Shown: positions 9,124 to 18,763, counted from the stretch's first letter. The stretch is DNA of 62,725 bases from Candidatus Accumulibacter contiguus (GCF_012940005.1 NZ_SPMX01000043.1:1-62725); one strand, 5' to 3'. Made by a program: numbers and translations. The notes: generated by a model not told the origin, from the sequence alone.

Positions 9124-11633
9124 ATGACCTTCAGTTACTCTGCGTTGGCGCCGCCCTGGCGCTCTCTGGCCCGTCGCCTGCTGCTGGCGTTCATTATTGC
9201 CATCGGCGTCGCTGCCTTGCCAGTCCTCGCGGCCACGGAGCACGTCTCCGAGGCCAATCTCGTTCTACCCGACCTTGGCGATGTCTCTCTGGTGACTTTC
9301 CTCGGTGGGATCTCCGGATGGACCCTGCTCTCCTGGGGACTGCTGGTTTCCCTCGGCGGCCTTGTCTTCGGCGCCGTCATCTACCTGCAGATTCAGCGCC
9401 TGCCGGTACATCGTTCGATGGCCGAAGTCAGTGAACTGATCTACGAAACCTGCAAGACCTACATGCTCACGCAGGGCAAGTTCCTGCTGATCCTGGAAGC
9501 GTTCACCGCGGTGATCATGATCGGCTACTTCTACTTCGTCCAGGAGCTTCCCGTCCCCGACGTGGCGATGATCCTGGCCTTCTCCCTGGTCGGCATCGCC
9601 GGCTCGTTCGGGGTGGCCTGGTTCGGCATCCGCATCAATACCCTGGCCAACAGCCGCACGGCCTTCGCCTCGCTGGCCGCCAAGCCTTATCCGGTCTACG
9701 CCATACCGATCAAGTCGGGAATCTCGATCGGCATGCTGTTGATCTCGACCGAACTGCTGATCATGCTCTGCATCATGCTGTTCGTGCCGGCGGCGCTGGC
9801 CGGCAAGTGCTTCATCGGCTTTGCCATCGGCGAATCGCTGGGCGCCGCGGCACTGCGCATCGCCGGTGGCATCTTCACGAAGATCGCCGACATCGGTTCC
9901 GATCTGATGAAGATCGAATTCGGCATCCAGGAGGACGATGCGCGCAACCCTGGGGTGATCGCCGACTGTGCCGGCGACAACGCCGGCGACTCGGTGGGCC
10001 CGACGGCTGACGGCTTCGAGACCTACGGTGTCACCGGCGTGGCGCTGATCAGCTTCATCATGCTGGCGGTACCCGAAGCCGCCGTCCAGGTGCAGTTACT
10101 GGTCTGGCTGTTTGTCATGCGGGTGATGATGATCGTCGCCTCGGGCATCTCGTATCTCGGCAATCAGATGGTCGCGCGGCGCCGCTACGGCGACAAGCAG
10201 CGCTTCAATTTCGAAGCGCCGCTGACCTCGCTGGTGTGGATCACGTCGGTCGTTTCCCTGGTCATCACCTTCATCGTCTCGTATCTGCTGATGGGGAACT
10301 TTGCCCTCGACGGGAAGGCATACGCCAACCTCTGGTGGCAACTTTCGCTGATCATCACCCTCGGCACGCTCGCCGGCGCGATCATTCCCGAGATCGTCAA
10401 AGTGTTCACGTCGACCAACTCGCGGCACGTACGCGAAGTGGTCACGGCGTCGGAGGCAGGCGGCGCCAGCCTCAACATCCTATCCGGTATCGTCGCCGGC
10501 TACTTCTCCGCGTTCTGGATCGGCGTCATCATCGTCGGGCTGATGTCCGGCGCGTATGTCGTGTCGCAGTTCGACCTGACGGCGGTGATCAATCCGGACG
10601 ACGCCAAGGCAGCAATGATGGCCGCGGTCTTCTCGTTCGGTCTGGTCGCTTCGGCTTCCTGGGGATGGGTCCGGTAACGATCGCGGTAGACAGCTACGGG
10701 CCGGTCACCGACAACGCGCAGTCGGTATACGAACTGTCGATGATCGAACAGATGCCCGGCATCCAGACGGAAGTCAAGAGGGACTTCGGTTTCGATCTCG
10801 ACTTTCGTTCCGCGAAGTTCCTGCTCGAAGAGAACGACGGCGCCGGCAATACCTTCAAGGCAACCGCCAAGCCGGTGCTGATCGGCACCGCGGTGGTCGG
10901 CGCGACGACCATGGTTTTTTCCATCGTCATGCTGCTCACCGCCGGCCTGACCGAGAACCTGGACAAGCTGTCGCTGCTGCACCCGCCCTTCCTGCTCGGA
11001 CTGATCGCCGGCGGGGCAACCATCTTCTGGTTCTCGGGCGCCAGCACGCAGGCCGTTTCGACGGGCGCCTACCGTGCGGTCGAGTTCATCAGCACACACA
11101 TCCGCCTCGATGAGGTGGTCAAGGCGTCGCAGAAAGACAGCAAGAAGGTCGTCGAGATCTGCACCATCTACGCGCAGAAAGGCATGTTCAACATCTTCAT
11201 GGCGGTGTTCTTCGGCACCCTGGCGTGCGCCTTCATCGAACCCTTCTTCTTCATCGGCTACCTGATTTCGCTAGCGATCATCGGTCTTTACCAGGCCGTT
11301 TTCATGGCCAACGCCGGTGGCGCATGGGATAATGCGAAGAAGATCGTGGAAACGGAAATGCACGCCAAGGGAACGGATCTGCACAATGCCTCGGTGGTTG
11401 GCGATACCGTCGGTGACCCGTTCAAGGACACCGCCTCGGTCGCCATGAACCCGATCATCAAGTTCACGACGCTGTTCGGCTTGCTGGCGGTCGAGATGGC
11501 GGTCGGACTGCAGGCGCAGGGCCAGCAGGTAATCGTCTATGCCCTGGCGGCGCTGTTCCTGGCCGTGAACCTGGTCTTCGTGTTCCGCAGCTTTTACGGG
11601 ATGCGAATCGTCGCCAAGAAGGAGAATGGATAG
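9124..11633 (+). CDS. hppA: Membrane-bound proton-pumping pyrophosphatase, broken by one frameshift
   Basis: This is a membrane pyrophosphatase that couples PPi hydrolysis to proton pumping. The first frame (9124-10677) has a leader, many membrane helices and the PPi-binding acidic block GVIADCAGDNAGDSVGPTAD. The second frame resumes at FGFLGMGPVTIAVDSYGPV and holds the later motifs NAGGAWDNAKKIVE and DTVGDPFKDT. One base is missing near 10648-10651; restoring it joins the frames into a protein of about 836 aa. The break could be a sequencing error or a real mutation. The segment GNTFKATAKP has Lys where potassium-dependent enzymes have Ala, so a K+-independent pump is predicted. The start has an aaggaga Shine-Dalgarno. 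It appears monocistronic. Confidence 0.9.
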
Positions 11634-11668
11634 CGTCAGGCAGGCCGCCGCATCCGCGCGCCGACGGC

Positions 11669-11694
11669 GCCCAGGGCGTTACAACGCCCTGGGC
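11669..11694 (+). terminator. 12-bp perfect hairpin after hppA
   Basis: The arms 11669-11680 and 11683-11694 are perfectly complementary with only 2 bases between them. The hairpin begins about 35 bases after the hppA stop. No U-run follows, so it may be a factor-assisted terminator or mRNA-stabilising stem rather than a classical intrinsic terminator. Confidence 0.5.
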
Positions 11695-11765
11695 ACGCGC
11701 GGCCGCAGCCGCGGCGAACATGACAAATGTCGAACCAAGTCGACTATTTCTAGGGAGATTCAACC

Positions 11766-12530
11766 ATGTCCATGCATCTTTACTTCTCGCTGATTCCCGA
11801 AGCACTGATCGCCTCCATGTTGCCGCCGGAGCGGTTCGGGCAATACTACGCGACGGGCCACAAGTTCAAGTCGAAAGGTCAGGCCCTGTTTTTCGAGATC
11901 GACCCGTCCTTCCGCCACGAGTACTTCGACATCGACGGGGCTTTTGCGCGTTGTGCGGCGAAGGCCGATGGCACGCCCAAGAACTCCGTTTACATCTCGA
12001 TGTATCGGGTGATGGAGCACCTGACGATGAATGCCATCGGCCAGCTTTACCTGACCACCGCGATGGGCGCGACGCTGGGTTTGAGCCGCGGCGACACGCT
12101 GCCGAAGCCCGAACCCGAACTGCACATGTACCAGGATCTGGCCCCCATCAACAGCCTGGTGGTCAGCATCCTTGACCCGGCAACCTACTACGCCGACGTG
12201 ACCACCAAGCCATCGAAGTTCTTCCGCTTCCCCGGGATGTGCTTTGTCGAACTCGGACTCGGCCCCCTGGCGCGCGATCCGGCGAACGGCCAGGAGGGTG
12301 ACCTGCCGTACTCCTTCCTGCAACACCTGCGCGAGGCCTTGCTGGAACTACGGCCCGTGTCGAAGCAGAACAAGCTCGTGCACCGCGTGCACTCGCTCGA
12401 ATTCCCGTATCGAATGGTCAAGAACGGCTTCTACCTGGGAATCGGCAGCGAACTCGTTTATTACCCGATGCTCTCGCAAGCCGTCTTGCGGAGGGATTAC
12501 AGCAACTGGTGGCGTTCGGCCAATCTCTAG
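11766..12530 (+). CDS. Conserved 254-aa protein of unknown function, copy 1
   Basis: I do not recognise this family. The product has no signal peptide or membrane span. Conserved-looking blocks include LIPEALIASMLPPERFGQYY near the N-terminus, MYQDLAPINSLVVSILDPA in the middle and LVHRVHSLEFPYRMVKNGFY near the C-terminus. A second copy of the same length lies at 33588-34352, roughly two thirds identical along the whole chain, so both copies are under selection as full-length proteins. It stands alone, preceded by the post-hppA hairpin and a 'tagggagattcaacc' leader before the ATG. The function cannot be named from sequence. Confidence 0.8.
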   Translation: MSMHLYFSLIPEALIASMLPPERFGQYYATGHKFKSKGQALFFEIDPSFRHEYFDIDGAFARCAAKADGTPKNSVYISMYRVMEHLTMNAIGQLYLTTAMGATLGLSRGDTLPKPEPELHMYQDLAPINSLVVSILDPATYYADVTTKPSKFFRFPGMCFVELGLGPLARDPANGQEGDLPYSFLQHLREALLELRPVSKQNKLVHRVHSLEFPYRMVKNGFYLGIGSELVYYPMLSQAVLRRDYSNWWRSANL

Positions 12531-12774
12531 CCGGGTGCGGCAGCTAGCACCAACCCAGATGCCGTCGTGGAGGGAAAGGCGGGCCGTTCTTTCGGGAACT
12601 TCCTGGCGCGCTGCCACGTCTGGATTGACGTGCTCATCGTTCACCAGAAGGGCATCTTCGGGGCACACCACTGCATCAGCCAATCCTTTTCCTGCAGCCG
12701 ACCTACTTTACTGAGGGGTGAGCCGTGCATGTCTGCTCGCCTGTGCACCTGTATGCCATTTTGGGGGAAGTCCC

Positions 12775-13719
12775 ATGAGCCCAAGCGATCGCGATTCACT
12801 CCCGGCACCCTCGCACGTTCCGCACTCCCTCCCGTCCAGCCCGTCGATCGAACGTATCGAGGCGCGCGTCGCCGACCTGGGTGGCGGCATGGTCGTCCGT
12901 CGCGCCTTGCCGACTCGGCAGCGCCGCATGGTCGGCGCCTGGTGCTTTCTCGACCATGCCGGCCCGCTCGGCTTTGCCCCTGGGCAGGGGATGCACGTCG
13001 GCGCCCACCCGCACACCGGCTTGCAGACCTTCACGTGGATGATCGAGGGCGAGGTTCTGCACCGCGACAGTCTGGGCAACGAGCAGGTCATCCGTCCCGG
13101 TCAGGTCAACCTGATGACGGCCGGGCGGGGCATCAGCCATAGCGAGGAGTCGCTGCCCGACGAGCGGCGACTGCATGCCGCGCAACTCTGGATCGCCTTG
13201 CCCTCCGGGGTCAGCGACTGCGATCCTGCGTTCGACCACTATCCGGACCTGCCACGCTGGAACGCGGGCGGCTGCGCCTTTACGCTGCTGGCGGGCGCCT
13301 ATGGCATACATGTGGCCCCTGCGCGACTCCACTCGCGTCTGGTCGGAATGGACGTGTGCAGTGCGCTGGGGGGCGCGGTCGACTTGTCGCTGAATCCGGG
13401 ATTCGAGTACGGCATCCTGCCTCTCGAAGGCGCGATACGGATCGGCGCCGAGCGCTTCGCAAGCGACGAGTTCGCGTATCTGGGCGACGGCGCGGGCACT
13501 GTCAGGCTGGAACTGACGGCAGGCAGCCGCATCCTTCTGCTCGGCGGTGCGCCCTTCGGCGAGCAAATCCTGGTGTGGTGGAACTTCGTCGGCTTCAGCA
13601 AGGAGGACATCGCCAGCGCGCAGCGCGACTGGGAGGCCGATGGCCCGCGCTTCGGCCGCGTCGCGGGCCATGCGGGAAGGCGCCTGGCCGCCCCGGCACT
13701 GCCCTGGCCCGGTTACTGA
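12775..13719 (+). CDS. Pirin-family cupin protein
   Basis: A 314-aa pirin-like bicupin. The N-terminal cupin has the pirin metal-binding pattern HVGAHPHTGLQTFTWMIEGE (about 80-100) and later NLMTAGRGISHSEES, supplying the His/His/His/Glu ligands. The C-terminal cupin has FEYGILPLEGAIRIGAE and LLLGGAPFGEQILVWWNFV. Pirins bind Fe or similar metals; some act as quercetinases or redox-responsive regulators, and the substrate here is unknown. The ATG at 12775 has a ggggaag Shine-Dalgarno; a GTG at 12718 would add 19 residues outside the family. It converges on the DedA-type gene with a 7-base tail overlap. Confidence 0.85.
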   Translation: MSPSDRDSLPAPSHVPHSLPSSPSIERIEARVADLGGGMVVRRALPTRQRRMVGAWCFLDHAGPLGFAPGQGMHVGAHPHTGLQTFTWMIEGEVLHRDSLGNEQVIRPGQVNLMTAGRGISHSEESLPDERRLHAAQLWIALPSGVSDCDPAFDHYPDLPRWNAGGCAFTLLAGAYGIHVAPARLHSRLVGMDVCSALGGAVDLSLNPGFEYGILPLEGAIRIGAERFASDEFAYLGDGAGTVRLELTAGSRILLLGGAPFGEQILVWWNFVGFSKEDIASAQRDWEADGPRFGRVAGHAGRRLAAPALPWPGY

Positions 13720-14648
13720 CGCGGCGGGTCGTTGCGGGTGGCTGCCAGCCAGGCGTCGTAGCCTCCCTGCAGCACCCTTACCGAGAGGTAGCCGTCGTCG
13801 AGCAGATGGCGTGCCGCGGCGATGGCTCCCGCGTCTTCCGGACAGGCGCACAGGGTGACGATGGGCCGGCTCCTGGGCCAGTCGCCCACCGCGTCGTCAA
13901 GACGGTCGTGCTCGGCCACCTTGGCGCCAGGCACAGCGTCCGTTTCGGCGATCATCGTGGCCCCTCGCAGGTCGAGGATCAGCGGCGGCTGTTGCGAGCG
14001 CAAGGCCTCGATCAGTTCGTCGGGGGTGATGTGCGGGACAGTGCTGGATCGTCTGAAGCGATACTTCTGCCACAGTTTCCATCCCAGCCAGGCGCCAATG
14101 AGTGGCAACACGACGGCAAGCGCCGTGCCGGTATGCCGGTCGAGCGCGCCGATGGCGGCCTGGACCTCGTCCTTGAGCAGCCAGCCGGCGCCGAGCGCCA
14201 GCCCTGCCCACAGGCAGGCGCCCGCGCCGGCGGCCATGAGAAAGCCCGGCAGGTGCATGCGCAGCGCGCCGGCGATGGGGGGCGCGACCGTCGAGAAGCC
14301 GGGAACGAACTTCGCGACGACGATCGATGAGAGCCCCCAGCGGATGAAGCGGGCCTCGGTCTGGCTGACGCAGGAAGCGGGGTTGATCGAGAGCTTGCAC
14401 AGCCCGGCCAGCGCTCGATAGCCGAAGACCCTGCCGGCCCGATACCAGAGCCAGTCGGCGATGACCGAGGCGACGATGGCGGCCGCCAGCACCTGGCCCA
14501 GATGCCCCGGGGTTGCCGCCAGGCTACCGGCCAGCAGCAGGGTCGGCACGGCCGGGACCGGCAACCCCAACTGTTGCAGCAGGACATTCACGAAGACGAC
14601 CGTGACGGCATCCTGCTGAACGGCCTGGATGATCTGGGAGAGTTCCAT
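13713..14648 (-). CDS. DedA-family membrane protein fused to a rhodanese domain
   Basis: A 311-aa fusion. Residues 1-200 are a DedA/VTT-type membrane domain with re-entrant segments, including VVFVNVLLQQLGLPVPAVPT, the F-x-R/G segment VVAKFVPGFSTVAPPIAGAL (about 115) and later helices. DedA proteins are linked to membrane lipid scrambling and envelope homeostasis. After about residue 215 comes a rhodanese fold: TPDELIEALRSQQPPLILDL and the active-site-like loop VTLCACPEDAGAIAAARHL with Cys in the catalytic position. Rhodaneses transfer sulfane sulfur; the domain probably faces the cytoplasm. It converges on the pirin gene. The ATG gives the usual DedA N-terminus. Confidence 0.85.
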   Translation of the reverse strand: MELSQIIQAVQQDAVTVVFVNVLLQQLGLPVPAVPTLLLAGSLAATPGHLGQVLAAAIVASVIADWLWYRAGRVFGYRALAGLCKLSINPASCVSQTEARFIRWGLSSIVVAKFVPGFSTVAPPIAGALRMHLPGFLMAAGAGACLWAGLALGAGWLLKDEVQAAIGALDRHTGTALAVVLPLIGAWLGWKLWQKYRFRRSSTVPHITPDELIEALRSQQPPLILDLRGATMIAETDAVPGAKVAEHDRLDDAVGDWPRSRPIVTLCACPEDAGAIAAARHLLDDGYLSVRVLQGGYDAWLAATRNDPPRQ

Positions 14649-14770
14649 CGTGATTGGTCAGACGCGGCGTCCGGCCCGGCCGCCAGGTGCGGCGGCGAGT
14701 CGCGAACGTCCATCTTCTTCGAGGTCCGGGGCGTGCTTCATGGTTGCATTTTCATCTGGTGGAGCCGGCC

Positions 14771-14990
14771 CTAGCGCTTGGCCAGCGACTGTACGGGATC
14801 GAGGCGCGCCGGCAGGACGCCGAAGACGCTGCCGGTCAGCAGCGCCGTTCCCAGCCCGGCGAGCACCGCCCAGTCGGGGGGAAGGCCGGATACGCCGGAT
14901 AGAGCTGGCGAAAGTTCGCCGCGCCGGCGTGGCCGAGCGCCTTGCGCAGGCCGATCTCCGCCGTGCGCTGGGCGACCGAGTCGAGGAGGA
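14771..14990 (-). pseudogene. FtsX/MacB-type ABC permease, decayed C-terminal remnant
   Basis: On the minus strand one frame reads LLDSVAQRTAEIGLRKALGH, the conserved post-helix motif of FtsX/MacB permeases. Another frame of the same strand ends WAVLAGLGTALLTGSVFGVL then ARLDPVQSLAKR and stop, the typical permease C-terminus. About 60 residues between these blocks are missing and a frameshift joins them, so this is a non-functional scrap. Its 5' side stops exactly at the 65-bp repeat. Such permeases normally act with an ATPase in efflux or lipoprotein handling. Confidence 0.65.
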
Positions 14991-15050
14991 TAGGAAATCC
15001 AGCGGTACCATCGAGAGTATATGAGCCTTCATCAAGGGGCGTCAATCTCG
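14986..15050. repeat. 65-bp interspersed repeat, copy B
   Basis: This matches copy A at 6055-6119 with five mismatches. It forms the boundary between the FtsX-permease scrap and the caspase-NACHT gene. As at copy A, it borders a truncated gene, which suggests a recombination or insertion boundary. Confidence 0.75.
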
Positions 15051-15089
15051 ACAAATTTCCTGCCCGCGGCTGCCAACCCAGGAGACGAC

Positions 15090-18000
15090 ATGAGCCACCG
15101 CTTCGAGAACGCCTGTGCGCTGCTGATCGCCGTGGACCAGAACAGGGAAGCCAGCGCCGCCCTGCCGGCCGTGGCCGCCGACGCGCGCGCCCTGCGCGAT
15201 GTCCTGGTGCATCCGGCGCGCTGCGGCTACGCGCCGGACAAGCTTCGCCTGCTGATCGGCGCCGAGAGCAGCCGGCAAGGGGTGTTCGACGCGCTCGACT
15301 GGCTGGCCGACGAACTGGCGGCGATTCCGGGCGGCGACTCGACGGCCATCCTCTACTTCAGCGGCCACGGCCACGTCGAGGGCGACGAACACTATCTGAT
15401 CCCCTACGACCTCAACCTGCGCCGAATGCGCAGCAGCGCGATCCGCGCGACCGACTTTGCCGACGCCGTCGCGCAACTGACGCCGCGCCGCCTGCTCGTC
15501 GTTCTCGATTGCTGTCACGCGGCCGGCATGGCGGTCAAGCAGGCGGCGCCGGCGCCATTCGCCAGCGCGGCGATTCCGCCGGCGCTCTTCCGGACCGAAG
15601 CCAAATCGCTGGCTGCCGGTCGCCTCGCCAGTGGCGCCGGGCGTGCCGTGCTCAGTTCGTGCCAGCCCGGCGAAAGCTCCTACCTGCGCGCCGACGGCCG
15701 CATGAGCATTTTCACCTTTCACCTGATCGAAGCGCTGACCGGACACGCGCAGCCGTCCGGCGGGGCACCCGAGGTCCTGGTTTCCGACCTGGCGAGCTAC
15801 CTTCAGCGCTCGGTCCGGCAAAGCGCGCGGGCGCAGCACGGCGCCGAGCAGAACCCCGTCCCGCAGTTGACCGGCAACTTCCCGGTCGCGCTGGTGCTCG
15901 GCGGCGACGGGCTCGGCAAGGGGCAGGCGGCGCCCGATCCCCTGGCGCCCCTGCCGCCAGCGGTTTCCTGGCGGGCCAGCGTCAGCGGTTCGGGCGCCAT
16001 TGCTCAGGCCGGCGGCATCGCCCTCGGCGAAGGTGCGACCCAGGTCGGCGGCGACTGCACCATCGTCAGCGGCACGCAGATCGTCCACAACTACTACCGC
16101 GCCGCCGCCGGCAGCGCCCCGAGCAAGGAAGACATCGCCCGGCAGGTCGCCGGCTACCTGCGCTGGCTGCAGGAGCGCACGCAGAGCATCGAGCTGCGCG
16201 GCATCGAACGAGCGGGCGGCGCGGCGGTTGTCGTGTTGCCGATCGAGACCGCCTACGTGCCGCTGCGCGCCCGCTCGCTGCCGCGTTTCGGCGACGCACC
16301 GCAGCGGATCGGCAAGCCGGGCAAGGCCGGACGCCAGCGCACGGTCGAGCTCGAGGATGGCGCTGCTGCCGACGAGCCTTCCGGCCGCGAAGCCGACATC
16401 GCCCTGAACGAGGTCCTCGGCCTCGGCCATCGTCTGGCCATCATCGGCGGACCCGGTTGCGGCAAGACGACGGTCTTGCTGCACATGGCCTGGGCGCTGG
16501 CCTCTGCGCTGCTCGAAGGGCAGCCCGAACTGGCGCGCTCGCGCCTCGGCCTGACGATGGCCGCCGACGAACTACCGCTGCCGATCCTCGTTCCGCTGGC
16601 CTCGTTCGCGCGCTACCGTCGTCACTTGCCGGCGGCGGCGGAAGCGCGCGAGAAGACCCTGGCGCATTTCATTTCCTGGCATCTGATCAGCAGGGAAGCC
16701 CCCTTCGACCTGCCGGCCGACTTCTTCGTGCGCCTGCTCAAAGAAGGACGAAACGTCCTGCTGCTGCTCGATGGACTCGACGAAGTGGCGAACGAGGGCG
16801 AGCGCGCCGAGGTCCGCCAGTCGGTGGAGAATCTCGTCGCCGGCCGCGACGCGATGCGCGTCGTCGTCACCTGCCGCACGATCGCCTACCGCAGTGGCAG
16901 CACGGCACTCGGGGCCGATTTTCGCGAGATCCGGGTGCAGGCGCTCGAGCACGCGCAGCACATCGCGCCGATGGTCCGTCAGGCCTACGCCTGCATCCAC
17001 CCGCAGGACCCCGTGCGCCGCCTCGAGCGCGCCGACGACCTGCTGACCGGAATCCGGCGGCTCGAAGCGGATCGCCGCCGGCGCCTGGGCGAGAACGCCG
17101 CCGCGCTGGTCGACAGCCCGCTGATGGTGCGCCTGCTGTTGATCGTCCACCTCAACAACCGCGCACTGCCCGAGCAGCGTGCCGACCTCTTCGACAAGGC
17201 GATCAACGCGCTGCTGCAGGTCGATTACGGGTACGACGAGAGCGACAAACGCGAACTGTCCGCCGACTGGACGCTGTACCGCGACATGGCGCAGCAGCTC
17301 GCTTTCCGGATGCACCAGCAGGGCGCCGACCAGGGGCGCGAGATCGAGGAGCCGGAGCTGCGCGCCATCCTGTGCGCCGAAGCCGAGTTTCGGCCGCGCC
17401 TCGACGATTTCGTCCGCCATGCGCGGCAACGCGGCAGCGTGCTCGAAGAGCGCGACGGCGCTTATCGCTTTCTGCATCTCGCCTTGCAGGAGTTCCTCGT
17501 CGCCCGCTACCTGAGCGAGGTCATCGGGCGCGACAGCCGCGAAGCGATGCTCTCCTTCCTCGCCGAACGACTCGAGGACCCCTGGTGGCGCGAGCCGATC
17601 CTGCTGCTTGCCGGCTATCAGGCAACGCACGCCGCCCGCTCGGCGCGCGAGTTCCTGCGCGCCCTGACCGCAAGCGGCAGCGTCGCCGACGCGCAGTTCT
17701 CGGCTGCCGAACTGGCCGCCACGGCGGCGATCGAGTGGCGGGAGAGCGGCGAGCCGCTGCGCGCCGAGTGCGCGGGCCGCATCGTCGGTCTGTTGGGCGA
17801 CGCCGACGCGTTGGCGACATCGCGACCGACGGTGCGCGCGCGTGCCGGCGACCGGCTGGCGCAGATCGGCGACTCGCGCTTCGACCCGCAGCGTTTCTAT
17901 CTGCCGGCCGACGAAATGCTGGGTTTTGTGCGCATTGCCGCCGACCCAGCGTTCATGATCGGCACGCGGCGGCAGGACGCGGCGCGCGTAGCCAAGATCA

Positions 18001-18704
18001 TCGGGAGGAAGGTTGACGACGACGAGATCAACGACACGCCAACACCGACCCCTGAGTTCTACATCGCGCGTTACCCGGTCACCGTCGCGCAGTTCCGGGC
18101 CTTCATCGAAGCCACAGGATTGGCGATCGGCAATGGTGACGCCCTCGCCGATGTGGACAGCCGACCGGTGCGCCGGGTGAGTTGGCACGAGGCGCTGGCC
18201 TGGTGCGACTGGCTCCACGAGATGCTCGAGACTATGCCGGAAGTCGAAGGTAGTCCGATCGCCAAGCTGGTGCGCGAGAACGGTTGGCAAGTTGCCTTGC
18301 CAAGCGAACTCGAGTGGGAGAAGGCGGCGCGAGGCAACTTGAGCGGAGCGGTGTTTCCCTGGGGAAACGATGTCGATCCGAATCTGGCGAACTACGCTGA
18401 TTCTCAGATCCACGATAGCTCAGTCGTCGGCTGCTTCACGGGCAATGCTTTCGGTCTCTTCGACATGGTCGGCAATGTCCGGGAATGGACCCGCAGCCTC
18501 TACCTGGACTATCCGTACGATCCTGCCGACCCGAAGCGTGAGAACCTGAACGCCGACGACGGTGCCGAACGGGTCGTGCGGGGCGGCGCGTGGTTCTTTC
18601 ATCGAGCCGGTGCCCGCTGCACCTCTCGCCACAGGCTTCGCCTTGGCGATCGATTTGTCAATCTCGGTTTTCGGGTGGTGTTGCGTTCCTCCCCTGTTTC
18701 TTGA
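15090..18704 (+). CDS. Caspase-NACHT-FGE/C-lectin protein, DGR target 1
   Basis: A 1204-aa immune-type sensor. The N-terminal caspase-like peptidase (about 1-270) has the catalytic His in YFSGHGH (H93) and Cys in LDCCHAAG (C142). A Gly/Ala repeat linker, SGSGAIAQAGG (about 299-325), follows. Then comes a NACHT NTPase with Walker A GGPGCGKTT (about 453) and Walker B LLLLDGLDEV (about 560). The C-terminal formylglycine-enzyme-like (C-type lectin fold) domain starts near 945 and ends in the variable repeat (about 1161-1201). The catalytic cysteines of true FGEs are absent, so this domain is a binding module. The ATG at 15090 has an aggag Shine-Dalgarno and matches the N-terminus of the paralogue at 23299; an in-frame ATG at 15021 adds 23 unrelated residues inside the repeat. 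Ligand-triggered NTPase oligomerisation activating the caspase is inferred. Confidence 0.9.
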   Translation: MSHRFENACALLIAVDQNREASAALPAVAADARALRDVLVHPARCGYAPDKLRLLIGAESSRQGVFDALDWLADELAAIPGGDSTAILYFSGHGHVEGDEHYLIPYDLNLRRMRSSAIRATDFADAVAQLTPRRLLVVLDCCHAAGMAVKQAAPAPFASAAIPPALFRTEAKSLAAGRLASGAGRAVLSSCQPGESSYLRADGRMSIFTFHLIEALTGHAQPSGGAPEVLVSDLASYLQRSVRQSARAQHGAEQNPVPQLTGNFPVALVLGGDGLGKGQAAPDPLAPLPPAVSWRASVSGSGAIAQAGGIALGEGATQVGGDCTIVSGTQIVHNYYRAAAGSAPSKEDIARQVAGYLRWLQERTQSIELRGIERAGGAAVVVLPIETAYVPLRARSLPRFGDAPQRIGKPGKAGRQRTVELEDGAAADEPSGREADIALNEVLGLGHRLAIIGGPGCGKTTVLLHMAWALASALLEGQPELARSRLGLTMAADELPLPILVPLASFARYRRHLPAAAEAREKTLAHFISWHLISREAPFDLPADFFVRLLKEGRNVLLLLDGLDEVANEGERAEVRQSVENLVAGRDAMRVVVTCRTIAYRSGSTALGADFREIRVQALEHAQHIAPMVRQAYACIHPQDPVRRLERADDLLTGIRRLEADRRRRLGENAAALVDSPLMVRLLLIVHLNNRALPEQRADLFDKAINALLQVDYGYDESDKRELSADWTLYRDMAQQLAFRMHQQGADQGREIEEPELRAILCAEAEFRPRLDDFVRHARQRGSVLEERDGAYRFLHLALQEFLVARYLSEVIGRDSREAMLSFLAERLEDPWWREPILLLAGYQATHAARSAREFLRALTASGSVADAQFSAAELAATAAIEWRESGEPLRAECAGRIVGLLGDADALATSRPTVRARAGDRLAQIGDSRFDPQRFYLPADEMLGFVRIAADPAFMIGTRRQDAARVAKIIGRKVDDDEINDTPTPTPEFYIARYPVTVAQFRAFIEATGLAIGNGDALADVDSRPVRRVSWHEALAWCDWLHEMLETMPEVEGSPIAKLVRENGWQVALPSELEWEKAARGNLSGAVFPWGNDVDPNLANYADSQIHDSSVVGCFTGNAFGLFDMVGNVREWTRSLYLDYPYDPADPKRENLNADDGAERVVRGGAWFFHRAGARCTSRHRLRLGDRFVNLGFRVVLRSSPVS
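18572..18693 (+). repeat. DGR variable repeat VR1
   Basis: This is the 3' end of target 1, aligned without gaps to the template repeat at 18862-18983. Over the 26 variable codons, 17 of about 25 differences fall on template adenines (24 adenines present). Examples are template AAC to TTC, AAT to CTT and GAC to GTC. The remaining eight differences are not at adenines, more than in VR2, so VR1 has drifted or was last copied from a slightly different template. The invariant 3' end (ggttttcgggtggtgttgcg) is the likely initiation-of-homing site; the template has A in place of the last-but-two G. Confidence 0.9.
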
Positions 18705-18763
18705 CTCCGTCCTCCGTTCCCTTTGGCCTCTGTCACTCCGGGATATCCGACTCTGGAGGGGGT

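Noticed and set aside
8273-9127. A 284-codon frame before hppA
   Set aside because: The composition is atypical, it has no motif or Shine-Dalgarno, and it overlaps the hppA start; treated as non-coding.
15021-15089. An in-frame ATG 23 codons upstream in target 1
   Set aside because: The extra residues come from the 65-bp repeat, and the ATG at 15090 has a Shine-Dalgarno and matches the paralogue's N-terminus.
14942-18016. A 1024-codon Arg/Pro-rich frame overlapping the caspase-NACHT gene
   Set aside because: It is a high-GC shadow of the caspase-NACHT frame; all recognisable motifs are in the other frame.
16572-18413. A 613-codon antisense frame in target 1
   Set aside because: It lies wholly opposite the NACHT-FGE coding sequence and has no known motif; third-position GC pressure explains the lack of stops.
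17920-18704. Target C-terminal domains as true formylglycine-generating enzymes
   Set aside because: The two catalytic, copper-binding cysteines of FGE are absent; the first falls at a variable position, so a C-lectin-type binding role is more likely.
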